A stretch of DNA of 38,500 nt from Cristatella mucedo (lineage: Eukaryota > Bryozoa > Phylactolaemata > Cristatellidae). This document shows positions 21,123 through 33,302 of this stretch, in pieces (positions within the stretch are counted from its first letter, which is position 1; every line of letters starts with the position of its first letter). Made by a program: the position numbers and the translations under genes. The stretch lies in contig WPIO01000041.1 of the NCBI GenBank assembly GCA_009760855.2, forward strand, positions 1,409,001-1,447,500, given 5' to 3'. The notes beneath the pieces are model-generated. The model saw only the letters and a list, made by a program, of their open reading frames with translations, had not been told where the DNA came from and made no database searches.

Positions 21123-22080
21123 TACGTGTCCATCTTTCTTTCTAGTCGCTATCACTCGATATATTTACTCATCTTTGCCCTCTCTCTCTCTCTCTCTCTC
21201 ACCTCTTCTTCATCCAACTACTGAGCTATGCTTTCTTTCTTTCACTCGATTGCTTACTCACCGAAACTATTTTGCGGCTGAAAACAAGTCCATCGATTTA
21301 GGCGTTTCTTTTTAAACTGGGATCTCAGCTCTGATGCAATTATATGATGCCATTGTGAGGTGACAAATATACACAAAGCACCTCCTTGTGCTACTCCGGT
21401 CGAAATCTGTTCCGTCTTCTCTAGTTAGTTAAGATGTTCCGGTGACGATGACACAGTAAAAAGGTAAACGGTGACAGAGTGTGTTCAGCCCGAAATAATC
21501 TTTTATTGATGACCTGAGTTAATTTAGACCGAATTAATACTGTTGTATCTAGCATAGATTGGTCTCCTGGCTCTGACTTATAAACGACGTTCTAGGCATT
21601 TTAACATTCACCAGCACTGTCCCATTCCTCAGTACTGGTGAGGTGGTCAGCAGAAATCGTTGGGTCACTGAGTTGGTCGTGCATAGGAGTCTGTCCGTGT
21701 GAACTCGCAGCTTAGCTTGTGCCAATAAGCAGGCACAATGGGAAGGCACGGAGCAGGTCTCTTCGAAATTCTGCAACGTATGTTTCTATGTGTGCTTACG
21801 AATTCTGCTTTCGGGCTGCTCTCTGCTTTTTAAATCTCGCTCCTCAATCCCCCTTGTTTCTGTCTCCAACCGGTCAGCCCAGTCAAACCGGTGCTGCTGC
21901 TTCCGGCCGTCAGTCAGTCACTGTCGTCATTAAATCACTGATTGCCAGTGGCTGGAACCTGGTAAGTGAGAATACAGCTAGCCACCAACCAGCAGGCGAC
22001 TGTGTCGCCACCTCATTTGGCCAGAGCTGGAACACCAAGATGGGCTCGGCCCGTCATTCGCCTAATGGCTGCTCCATCGA
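21123..22080. other. Intron 1 sequence, no feature supported
   Basis: Short CT runs at 21179-21200, otherwise no recognisable element. I looked for a basic calmodulin-binding exon here and did not find one. Confidence 0.4.
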
Positions 22081-22084
22081 CCGA

Positions 22085-22182
22085 TCATGCTGCAGATCTG
22101 CGCTTGCTGATCTGCAGCATGACATGATGACATGCTGATCTGCAGCATGACATGATGACATGCTGATCTGCAGCATGACATA
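22085..22182. repeat. 14-base perfect inverted repeat leading into a 28-base tandem repeat
   Basis: tcatgctgcagatc (22085-22098) is the exact reverse complement of gatctgcagcatga (22109-22122), with a 10-base spacer. The right arm is part of a 28-base unit (gctgatctgcagcatgacat…) starting at 22106, 22134 and, partly, 22162. Confidence 0.9.
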
Positions 22183-22398
22183 CCCTGTCTCTCTGGCATG
22201 CCCCGTGGCATACGCTGACTGGGTAACACCGACGTTGGGTGTGGGTCAGCTGTGTGCCAACTCTCACGCCTGGATACTGATTTGCTGCTGAAAAACGGCG
22301 GTTCGGACACTGGTACCTGCGCGCTGGTCGCTTGAGCTGGGGGGGGGGCTGCACAAGCAACACCTCTCACCATACTCTCTTTCTCTCTCTCTCTCTCT

Positions 22399-24380
22399 AA
22401 TAATAATAATAATAATAATACACTTGATAAAGCGCCCTCAGAGAACTCAATCTCTCTTTAGGCGCTTTTCATTTGCTGTAAAGGGAACTGCAATTGAATG
22501 GTGAGTAGTTTCATGCTTGATAAACAAACAAAATGAATAACATGGTTAGGGTGACATGCACAGGGTCAGCATGCAAATGTGGTTAGTGGCAGCATGCACA
22601 GTATCAGCACGCATAAGCACATCAAGGACGAATCACAGGGACCCACTAAATGCTGTCCTAAATAGGTGTGTTTTTAAGTTCCTTTTAAATGTGGTCAGGT
22701 CAGGGGATGTTCTGACGCAAGTCGGGAGGGAGTTCCAGGCTTTAGGAGCATACAAACAAAATGCACGGTCTCCAAAGGATTTAAGGTTTGTACATCCCCT
22801 GACCTGACCACATTTAAAAGGAACCTAAAAACACACCTATTTACGACAGCATTTAGCGGGTCCCTGTGATTCGTCCTTGATGTGCTTATGCGTGCTGACA
22901 CTGTGCAAGCTGCCACTAACCACATTTGCTTGCTGACCCTGTGCATGTCACCCCTAACCATATTATTCATTTCGTTTGTTTTTCAAGCATGATTTTACTT
23001 ACCATTCAATTGCATTTCACTTTACAGCAAATGTAAAGCGCCTAGAGAGAGATTAAGTTCTCTGAGGGCGCTTTATCAAGTGAATTATTATTATTATTAT
23101 TACTACGAGGTATTTGTAGACTGTTGGATTCCGAAAAGCGGGTGGTACGATGCTTGGCCTGATGGGGGAGTAGATCTGAGTGATAGGCTCGAGCCAAAGA
23201 ATGGAGTGACCTAAAAGTGAGCGACAAAACCTTGAAGTCGATCCATTGCTTGACTGGAAGCCAGTGCAGGTCGGCGAGAAGTGGAGTAATGTGGCAACTG
23301 CGACGCTCACGACAGACAAGCCTAGCTGCAGAGTTTTGCACCAGCTGCAATCGCCTGATCACACATGCTGGTAGGCCAGTAAGCAGTGAGTTGCAGAAGT
23401 CGAGACGGGATGTCACGAATGCATGGACCAACTTGGATGTGGTATCCTTATCTAAACAAGCCCGAATTTTAGCAATGTTATGAAGCTGAAAATAGGCAGA
23501 TTTGACTGTGTAGCTGATGTGGTCGTCTAACGAGAGGTCGCTTTAGAATATGACACCTAGATTTCGAGCTGATTTAACAGGAGATGTGCTGACAGAGCCA
23601 ATTTTGAGCATCATCCTTTCCAATTTGTGAATCACACTGGATTTGCCCATAACTAGTAAGTTAGTTTTATCATCGTTTAGTTTAAGAAAGTTTGCTGCCA
23701 TCCATGTGCGGATGTCATCAATGCATGCAGCAAGTGAGTTGAGAGAATTTGAGGTGCTCGAAGGCTGGGAGGGATCAAAGCAAAGGTACAACTGAGTGTC
23801 ATCCACATAGAAGTGAAAGCCTAGATTGTGCTTGGCAATCACATCAGCAAGAGGGAGAGTATAAACCGTGAAAAGAACCAGACCTAGCACGGAGCCCTGA
23901 GGTACTCCATATTTCAGAGGTACTTCAGATGATCTTTGTCCATTCCCGTCAATACTCTGGAGTCTTCCACTGAGATAGGACCTGAACCACTGCAGAGCAG
24001 TGCCAGTTATGCCCAGGCGAGATGAGAGGCGCTCTAGAAGAATTTTGTGATCGATGGTATCAAATGCTGCCGAAAGATCGAGCAGAACAAGCAGAGACAC
24101 TCTACCCATGTCTGCATTCCTAAGTAGGTCGTTGTATACCCTAGGCAATGCTGACTCTGTGGAGTGATTAGCTCTAAAGCCAGACTGGAACTTACTAGCA
24201 AGGTGTGAGCTTTCGATATATGAGTTCAGCTAGTCTGCCACGACCCGTTCCAGTGTCTTTGATAGGAATGGTAGAAGGGAGACTGGGCGGTAGTTGCTTA
24301 AGTTCTCTTGGTCTAGTGTTGCTTTCTTGAGAAGTGGCCTTACTGCAGCTTTTTTGAAAGGTGCTGGGACATGACCTGAC
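22399..24380 (-). pseudogene. L2-like LINE, 5'-truncated, interrupted by a nested insertion
   Basis: On the - strand this holds the C-terminal two thirds of the LINE: NYRPVS region, LLDLSAAFDTIDHKILLERL, GVPQGSVLG, a YVDD catalytic box at 23798-23809, and then the C-terminal region and 3' tail (22399-22425 on +). A 201-residue frame (23543-24148) survives. In-frame stops show it is dead: TAG at 24230-24232 (Q in the related copy) and TAA at 23543-23545 (Q in the related copy). The catalytic box reads YVDD, where the + strand copy has YADD. It ends at about 24380 against a (CT)n tract. A second LINE 3' end lies inside it (22794-23103). It lies in intron 1 of the kinase gene, antisense. Confidence 0.85.
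22794..23103 (+). mobile_element. LINE 3' end nested inside an opposite-strand LINE
   Basis: Starts at atcccctgacctgaccacat (the last codons of the LINE frame), runs through the whole 3' untranslated region, the hairpin and (ATT)n. The sequence of the host LINE breaks at 22793 (ggtttgtac) and resumes at 23104 (tacgaggtattt). Uninterrupted copies at 4038 and 13790 read ggtttgtacgaggt, so tac appears duplicated on both sides as a very short target duplication. Confidence 0.85.
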
Positions 24381-24384
24381 TCTT

Positions 24385-24555
<171 letters not shown>

Positions 24556-24714
24556 GTCTTTCTCTCCCTCTCTCTCCCTCATTGAGAGCTGCCCAGCGAG
24601 ATCATTAACTGTGCTAGCAGCCGAAACTTTGATCTAGAAACTATTTGCCTACATACACTGTCTGCTTTGCTGTTGCTACTTGGTTGTATAATTGAGCTTC
24701 ATAGAAGCCAATCA

Positions 24715-24762
24715 TGAGAGAGAGAAAGAGAGAGAGAGAGAGGGAGAGAGAGGGGGAGAGAG

Positions 24763-24826
<64 letters not shown>

Positions 24827-24889
24827 GGGGGAGAGAGAGAGGGAGAGAGAGAGGGAGAGAGAGAGAGAGAAAGAGGGAGAGAGAGAGAA
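24715..24889. repeat. (GA)n microsatellite with GGGA variants
   Basis: A GA-rich tract of about 175 bases, opposite in sense to the (CT)n tract 165 bases upstream. Confidence 0.95.
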
Positions 24890-25976
24890 TGGTAGGGTTG
24901 CTGCAGCTCTTCCGATTCTTTCTTGTCCTTTAGTCTATCTGCTCTTTTCTGCTTGTGACAGGTTATTTTGCATGTGTTAAAGTGCCAAAAAGTTGTCACT
25001 ATGTGCTGTCTGTCTATCAAGCATTGATCCTCAGTACCTTCCTTATGTGTCACGCTGGCCCAGCGGCAGTTAGAGGGCCGGGCCCGGCACATGCCAGTAA
25101 TACAACCTCCTGCTGGCATCTGGTAGGGATGCTGCCAGCTTGATGAAGTCGAAGACTGCTGCAGGAGTGCTGCTGAGTGTGTGCACTGGCTGCAGTGGGC
25201 TCGCTGCCGTGCGCCAACTCCACGCCCTAGTGTTAGCACGTGGGGCACGTGTGCCTGGAACTTCAGCCGTCTGAAACGCCACACCAGGAACTGCCCATAC
25301 CATGAATGTTGATATTCAGCCGCCACAAGCCCTCTGCCCCCTACAACGTGTGGCCCTTAAGAGTTTGATAAAAATGTGGGAAAGCCCATCATGCACATTA
25401 AGCAACCGGGAAGTCTCATTTGTTGCCCACTCTGTGTGCATCGATGCCTGCAACAATGGGCAGGCTATTGGCTATCTTTCCCTGTTTCGGCTGTTCCGAG
25501 ACTGGCAGCCAATCAGCTGCAAGTGCTGTGGCCTTTTGTGAAAAGGCAGTTAAGAGGAGCAGGCAGGTAGTTGGACGACTGCTCGGGTGCCTTCGAGCCG
25601 ACTGACTGAGTCGTGCGACTGGAACACTGGACATGACCTTGCCGGCTTGCTTGTGCAGCTGCCGGCAGCCGACTGTCGACGAAGCAGTGCCAACCGAGCC
25701 CACGGCCACCGACATGGCGAGCTGTGGGTGCGCACGAATCTGCCATAGCGCAGCAGCCGGACTTGTTGGCTGTGAATCGGCAGCTGCGTATCTAGTCTGG
25801 TGCTTTTCGGTAAGTATTACCGACAGGAGGCCTGGGGTGGCTCTGTGTGAATGAGGGAGCTGTTGTCACCACATAACCCACTTGCTACCTGTATCACCTC
25901 CCTCAGCTCACCCTCCCCCTGACTTGCCCACTTGCTAATGAGGGTGGGACGGTTAACAGCCGGCTAAAGAGAGCCT
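24890..25976. other. Intron 1 sequence, no exon supported
   Basis: One exon-like interval (25659-25809) with a tgcag acceptor and a gtaagt donor is present, but its phase does not fit the kinase transcript. Nothing else stands out. Confidence 0.35.
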
Positions 25977-26047
25977 CACCACCACCACCACCTCATCCTC
26001 CTCCTCCTCCTCCTCCTCCTCCTCCTCCTCCTCCTCCTCCTTCTCTC
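25977..26047. repeat. (ACC)n then (TCC)n trinucleotide repeat
   Basis: caccaccaccaccacc followed by about 17 TCC units. Confidence 0.9.
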
Positions 26048-27612
<1,565 letters not shown>

Positions 27613-27674
27613 GCATATGTAATGTAATGTATCTCCGTCAGTAACTCCACAAAGTCATAAAGACCATGTGGGTG

Positions 27675-28056
27675 TTACGCAGAAGAGTTTTGTATAGCGC
27701 ACTCACAGCCTAAGCGGCTTTCGGTACGCATTCGGTAGCCAACAGACTTTGTCTCACGCAACAATGAGAAAGTGGGAAGCATAGCAGAGTTAAGAAAGCA
27801 GTTGAGGTAGTGAGTAGCATAGAAGTAGCAGTTCAGGACCGGTGAAAAAGATGTGCCATAGTCGGCAGTTGGAGAGTAGATGTCGTTGCGTAAGAATTGT
27901 GGAAGCGAGTTCCACAGTCTAGGACCTGCAGAGCTACAGCTTCTGTCGCTAACTGTCTTTAAGCAGAGGAATGGGACAGCTAATTTATTGTCGCAAAAAT
28001 CATCGGGCATTTAATGCTTTGCAAAGAAGAATGTAAAGTGCCCAAAGAGTGAGTCG
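27675..28056 (-). mobile_element. LINE C-terminal fragment of a different subfamily
   Basis: A 111-codon frame on the - strand contains PFLCLKTVSDRSCSSAGPRL and WNSLPQFLRNDI. This is the 'gDRaFs.aaPrlWNsLP' hallmark found after the reverse transcriptase in L2/CR1-like elements. The wording and 3' end differ from the main LINE of this window, so it is probably another subfamily. It ends just 70 bases before the kinase exon at 28130. Confidence 0.6.
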
Positions 28057-28129
28057 TGTCATGTATGCTATTCTTGTGGCTGCCTTGCCACTGAATCTGT
28101 CGTGCGTCGATTTCTCGCACCCCGTGCAG

Positions 28130-28235
28130 GTCTCGTGGCAGAATGCCGATAAGGACCAGCTCCCCCAACCACCGAATGGAGATCACCACCGAGCCGATGT
28201 GCCGGCTGCCTGGATTCAGCTGGCCGGCCACAGAG
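28130..28235 (+). CDS. Inositol-trisphosphate 3-kinase, exon 2 (start of kinase domain)
   Basis: The acceptor accccgtgcag at 28119-28129 and the donor cagag|gtgaga at 28236 bound 35 codons plus one base. The exon starts VSWQNADKDQLPQPPNGDHH and ends AAWIQLAGHRG, where the WIQLAGH phrase is the conserved opening of the ITPK kinase domain (family knowledge). The single leftover base G joins GT of exon 3 to give the glycine in HRGTF. In vertebrate ITPKs the residues just before this point form a basic, Trp-containing calmodulin-binding helix. Here that stretch is acidic, polar and proline-containing. Confidence 0.85.
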
Positions 28236-28759
28236 GTGAGATGGTTCAGGATCGCGCTGCTGCTGCTGCTGCCTGCTGCTGCTGCGCTCTCACCCAGCGT
28301 TGGGCGTGAGACCTAGGCCTCAGCCGGTGCATCTCTCGGCCCCTCCCTCCCCGCGTGTGCTGCACCCTCGTCCTCCGCCACCGAATGAGCGGCCGACGAC
28401 CGCCGCTGGCAATGCCGCAGGCTTTTTTCGCCATGACGACAGCCGGCGTGCGGCAACGAGCAGCGATGCCGGCTGCTGGGCTCGGCCGATCGAGCATGTG
28501 CGCAGCTCCGGGCTGCTTGGCGCCATGCAGCACCATTCGGGTCGATCTGGGAGTTGGGTTCGCCGCGCTGCCCCCCCCCCCCTCCGTGTGTGCCTGCGCT
28601 CGTCTGATCGACTTTTCTGACCCTTTCCTGCCTCGCGAACCATCACTGCTCAGAGTGGTCTGCCGCATCTGCCGACGCTGGCGGCACATTCGCGAGCGCA
28701 GCTGCCCTCCCCTCCCCATTTGCCATCGGTCGTGTCAGCGCTTCGCGCTCGGTGCGCAG

Positions 28760-28900
28760 GTACGTTCTTGCCGTTCCGAAGTGGCACCATTCTGAAGAAG
28801 CACTGCTCAATGGAGGAGAAGGCGCTGCGTGGCCTGATGGGCGACCCTCTGCATCAGTTTGTGCCCAAACTCTTTGGCGTCGTCACGAAGGATGGCGAAA
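28760..28900 (+). CDS. Inositol-trisphosphate 3-kinase, exon 3 (ATP-binding lysine)
   Basis: Bounded by the acceptor gtgcgcag (28758-28759) and the donor gcgaaa|gtatcc (28901). It reads GTFLPFRSGTILKKHCSMEE, then KALRGLMGDPLHQFVPKLFG and VVTKDGE. The ILKKH segment (residues about 477-481 of the joined product) holds the lysine that contacts ATP in ITPK structures. FVP...KDGE is equally typical of the family. Phases: two bases complete the codon from exon 2, and one base is passed to exon 4. The 524-base intron before it shows no other exon. Confidence 0.92.
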
Positions 28901-29705
28901 GTATCCTTGCTTGATGAGGGACACTGACGCACACTGCCTGCCGGTTTCCGGGCACGGCCGTGGTCTGCGCTGTGTTGCTGTCGCTGTGCCGTCCAGGCTG
29001 TGTCTCTGTCACTGTGCCGTCCGGGCTACGTCGCCGAGGGTGCTGGTGTCATCTCTCTTGGAAGAGGCTAGGTGGCACTCGGGGGGGGGGTAGAAGCAGA
29101 AGGCTTCTCTCTTCGGCCTTGCCCTTTGCCTGCTTTTTGAGAGCAGAGCAGGCTCTGGCTGTGACGGATGTGGTATCGTTTAGTTGCATGCATGCACGCA
29201 CCTCGTTTGCTTGGCCACAGCGGCATGTGACGGTCTGTTGTGGGCCCTGGCATTATCTTTTGCTCGTGGAATCCATAGTCACCAGTAGCTTTCCAGGTGA
29301 GGTTGAGACTAGGGAGGTGTTTTGAGGTGGGCAGCAAACAATTGGTTTCTGCTGCCTGACCGTCTTGGGTTGCTTCGATGGCAGCAGCAACCTCGTAGTA
29401 GCTGCTGCCCGCGAGGGTTTTCTGAGGCGCCAGCAGCAGCACCAGCTGGATATCGCCGTTATCTTGGAGCTGGAAGCAATCTGAGGCGATGCTTCTCATA
29501 AAACCCACGTCATGAAAGTGATTAGAAATATAGTACGCGAAGGAGCAGAAAACGCACTTGCACACGCGCGACGGCTCTCTTCATTCTCTGCTGTTCATGC
29601 TCGCTGTTCTCCTTTACCACCGACTCATGCATGCTGTCTGTGCTTCCGGTCGGTTCTTCCGGTCGATCCTTCGGGCGATGTTCCCTTGACTTCGCGTGCC
29701 CTCAG

Positions 29706-29833
29706 AGTACGTCGAGATTGAGGACCTGCTGGCGGGCTTCTGCGAGCCGTCCGTGATGGACTGTAAGATGGGTGTCCGAACCTACCTCGAGGACGAGCTC
29801 GAGAAAGCGCTGAAGAACCCGCAGCCACGGAAG
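29706..29833 (+). CDS. Inositol-trisphosphate 3-kinase, exon 4 (PxxxDxKxG motif)
   Basis: The acceptor tgccctcag (ending 29705) and the donor cggaag|gtaggg (29834) bound [20 protein letters not shown] followed by [20 protein letters not shown]. The PSVMDCKMG motif is the PxxxDxKxG signature of the inositol polyphosphate kinase superfamily. Its Asp and Lys (about residues 532 and 534) are the catalytic pair. Conversion of inositol 1,4,5-trisphosphate plus ATP to the 1,3,4,5-tetrakisphosphate is inferred from family. The RTYLE(E/D)EL run separates ITPKs from the broader IPMK/IP6K enzymes. The exon ends in phase 0, just before the expected DMY segment. No continuation, SSLL-type segment or DFG-like motif is visible to 38500, so the C-terminal exons lie downstream of the window. 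Confidence 0.93.
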
Positions 29834-30427
29834 GTAGGGCCGTGCATGGCCGCGGGACTGAGGGCTCTGAGACTCGCAAGCATCGACCTGGATCTTCTGG
29901 ATCTGATCTCAGGCTTTCCGAGCACGCTCAAGCATAGAATCGATTTCAAGATTCCTCTGTCCGGCTTGCATGTTGCTTCACTCCCTAGTGTCAGCTAGCG
30001 TACGCATCGGTCGTCCTCGCAACTCCAGTGCACTCTGTACCAGCTCGGCAACATCTGGTCATATCGCCGTCCTTTGTGCTATATTGAAATCTTTCGGTGA
30101 TCGGGCCTTCAGCTCGTATGCACTGGTAGTCCGGAACTCGCGTCCGGGTCGCGAACTCGCTACCTTCGATGGCCTGGCATCGTTTAGGTCTCAGCCGTAC
30201 GCGATGCATCTGCTTCCCCTTCTCTCCTCCGGCAAACTTGTCTTTTTTGTTCCGATGTGCTTTTTGTGCAGGAAACCTGTGCCTGATTCAGTGACTGTTA
30301 CTGGCCAGAGGCCTTACTTACCATTAGTGTCTCCTATTTTGCTTTAGGGTGCGTGCACGATAGTTGTTTGCTTTTGCATGTTTGATACGGTGTCACTGAC
30401 TTGTAGGTACTGATTCTCTTCCAGCAA
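29834..30427. other. Start of kinase intron 4, no feature supported
   Basis: Open frames here (for example read-through of exon 4 to about 29998) have no family support. Sequence at 30050-30190 vaguely resembles a LINE C-terminal phrase (GDRAFSSYALVVRNSRP), so a decayed LINE remnant is possible. Confidence 0.4.
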
Positions 30428-30605
30428 TTTTTAGAGCACTTAGCTAAGATTTTGTTGTCCGTGTGTGTCAGGTTATTACCTGCTATTTGTGTCTGCTATT
30501 TATATTTAGCATGAAGGTGCATGGCCTTTTTCTTATCTTTTTTAGAGCACTTAGCTAGTGATTGTGTTGGCCTTGTGTGTCAGGTTATGACCTACTATTT
30601 GCGAT
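30428..30605. repeat. Imperfect direct repeat, 111-base spacing
   Basis: The block starting tttttagagcacttagcta (30428) recurs at 30539, each followed by a similar gtgtgtcaggttat(t/g)acct segment of about 65 bases. The second copy runs straight into the LINE coding region. Confidence 0.75.
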
Positions 30606-32922
30606 AGATAGCTACAACACCACACTAGCTGACACGCTCGACGAGTTTGCACCTCTGACAAAGCGCACTGTGCGCCCCCGCCCAGACGGCCTATGGTTTA
30701 CCACAGATATTAAACTAGCCAAGTCTACTAAACGAAAGCTTGAAAAGGCATACAAAAGATCCGGACTAACTGTCCATCGACAGACATATGAAGACTACTG
30801 TAGGTCGTACCAATCGATCCTAGCAAAGGCAAAGTCTAGCTTCTATAAAAACATTGTTGAATCACAGATGCACAATCCAAAAATGCTGATGTCGACAATA
30901 AACCATCTCCTCAACCGTTCCCAGGTTAGCTCCTTACCAGATGATCCTTGTGATGATCTAGCCGATCGCTTCTCTCGATTCTTTGTGCAGAAGATAGACA
31001 AAATCAGGGAATCCATCCCTGCGATGACAACCTTCCTACTAGAATGCTGTTCCTCGGTTCCTGGCTGCGCCTCAATGTCTGCATTTAAACAGGTCACCAG
31101 TGATCTAGTCCTAAAGCTCGTATCTCAATCAAAGAAGACAACAAGTCCACTGGACCCTATTCCCACTGTCCTGCTCCTACGTTGCATTGATCTGCTGCTG
31201 CCATGCATAACCAGCATCATTAATATGTCATTAGCCTCAGGTCAGGTCCCAGCACCTTTCAAAAAAGCTGTAGTCAGGCCACTTCTCAAGAAAGCTACAC
31301 TAGACCGAGAAAACTTGAGCAACTACCGCCCAGTTTCCCTTCTACCATTCCTATCAAAGACACTGGAACGGGTCGTGGCGGACCAGCTGAACTCGTATAT
31401 CGAAACCTCACACCTTGCTAGTAAGTTCCAGTCTGGCTTTAGAGCTAATCACTCCACAGAGTCAGCATTGCCTAGGGTATACAACGACCTACTTAGGAAT
31501 GCAGACATGGGTAGAGTGTCTCTGCTTGTTCTGCTCGATCTTTGGGCAGCTTTTGATACCATCGATCACAAAGTTCTTCTAGAGCGCCTCTCATCTCGCC
31601 TGGGCATCACTGGCACTGCTCTGCAGTGGTTCAGGTCCTATCTCAGTGGAAGACTCCAGAGTGTTGAGGTGAATGGACAAAGATCATCTGAAATACCTCT
31701 GAAATATGGAGTACCTCAGGGCTCCGTGCTAGGTCCGGTTCTTTTCACGGTTTATACTCTCCCTCTTGTTGATGTGATTGCCAAGAACAATCTAGGCTTT
31801 CACTTCTATGCGGATGACACTCAGTTGTACCTTTGCTTTGATCCCTCCCAGCCTTCGAGCACCTCAAATTCTCTCAACTCACTTGCTGCATGCATTGATG
31901 ACATCCACACATGGATGGCAGCAAATTTTCTAAACCTAAACGATGATAAAACTAACTTACTAGTTATGGGCAAACCCAGTGCGATTCAGAGATTGGAAAG
32001 GCTGACTCTCAAAATTGGCTCTGCCAGCATATCTCCTGCTGAATCAGCTTGAAATCTAGGTGTCATATTCCAAAGCGACCTCTCGTTAGACGACCATATC
32101 AGCTCCACAGTCAAATCTGCCTATTTTCAGCTTCATAGCATTGCTAAAATTCGGGCTTGTTTAGATAAGGATACCACGTCTAAGTTGGTCCATGCATTCG
32201 TGACATCCATGTCTCGACTTCTGCAACTCACTGCTTACTGGCCCACCAGCATGTGCGATCAGGCGATTGCAGCTGGTGCAAAACTCTGCAGCTAGGCATG
32301 TCTGTCGTGAGCGTCACTGTTGCCACAATACTCCACTTCTCGCCGACCTGCACTGGCTACCAGTCAAGCGACTGATTAACTTCAAAGGTTTTGTTGCTCA
32401 CTTTTATGTCACTTTATTCTTTGGCTCCAGTCTATCTCTCAGATCTACTCCCTCCCCCATTAGGCCAAGCATCGTACCACCTGCTTTTCGGAATCCAACA
32501 GTCTAGAAATACCTCATACAAACCTTAAATCCTTTGGAGACCGTGCATTTAGTTCTAATGCTCCCAAAGCCTGGAACTCCCTCCCGACTTGCGTCAGAAC
32601 ATCCCCTGACCTGACCACATTTAAAAGGAACTTAAAAACAACCTATTTAGGACAGCATTTAGTGGGTCCCTGTGATTCGTCCTTGATGTGCTTATGCGTG
32701 CTGACACTGTGCATGCTGCCACTAACCACATTTGCATGCTGACCCTGTGCTAGTCACCCAAACCATATTATTCATTTTGTTTGTCTTTCAAGCATGATTT
32801 TACTTACCATTCAATTGCATTTCCCTTTGCAGCAAATGTAAAGCGCCTAGAAAGAGATTAAGTTCTCTGAGGGCGCTTTATCAAGTGCATTATTATTATT
32901 ATTATTATTGTTATTATTATTA
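30590..32922 (+). pseudogene. L2-like LINE, longest copy, reverse transcriptase with late truncation
   Basis: A 496-codon open frame ends at a TGA at 32050-32052. It covers the linker after the endonuclease (SSFYKNIVESQMHNPKMLMS), the fingers ([20 protein letters not shown]), FDTIDHKVLLERLSSRLGI, GVPQGSVLGPVLF and the YADD catalytic box at 31807-31818. The (F/L)NLNDDKTNLLVMGK phrase fits the L2/CR1 group. The TGA replaces the CGA read through in the related copy (SARNLGV), and a one-base insertion near 32212 (catccatgtctcg against catcccgtctcg) breaks the frame again. The C-terminal region and 3' untranslated region follow. They end in the 9-base perfect hairpin taaagcgcc (32839-32847) and ggcgcttta (32872-32880) and then (ATT)n. 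The endonuclease is missing. It lies in the kinase intron, sense orientation. It cannot make a full protein. Confidence 0.9.
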
Positions 32923-33232
32923 CCAGTTGCAGTCCTCTTCCTTGTCGGGCCACGTGGCCGACCGAAACCCAGTAGAAAACTAGAGTGTACATTCTGGTGC
33001 ACACCGTGCTGCTGCTCCTTGGTCAGTCCCAGGTGACTGCCGAGCCGACAGGCGATTTAACAGCCAGTTTTTCTAGCCGAGCCAATCTGTGCAGCTTGTG
33101 GCCTGCCCGGCTTAGCTGACGAACGGCTTGGCTGCTGCTGGGGGAACGCTGCCTCCACGGCTGGCAAGAGAGCCGTGCACTACTGTAGGAGCAGCAATGA
33201 TGATGATGCGGGCAGCAGCGAGCTGCTAGATA
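32923..33232. other. Intronic sequence, nothing supported
   Basis: No exon or repeat identified between the LINE tail and the next retroelement remnant. Confidence 0.4.
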
Positions 33233-33302
33233 ATAATAATAAAATAAATTCACTTGATAAAGCGTTCTCAGAGAACTTAATCTCTCTCTAGGCGCTTCAG
33301 AT
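33233..33302 (-). mobile_element. LINE 3' tail remnant
   Basis: The reverse complement of the LINE 3' end: gataataataataaaataaa, cacttgataaagcgttctca, gagaacttaatctctctcta, ggcgcttcag. Only about 70 bases are present. Confidence 0.7.

Noticed and set aside
25659-25809. Exon-like interval with tgcag acceptor and gtaagt donor
   Set aside because: The only open frame needs two bases from an upstream exon, but kinase exon 1 ends in phase 0. It could only be part of another transcript, for which I see no other evidence.
28246-28795. Open frames on both strands in kinase intron 2
   Set aside because: GC-rich intron. The exon boundaries at 28235 and 28760 are fixed by family-conserved peptide on both sides.
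29068-29565. 165-codon - strand open frame in kinase intron 3
   Set aside because: No motif and no splice chain. It includes a G-run and low-complexity ends.
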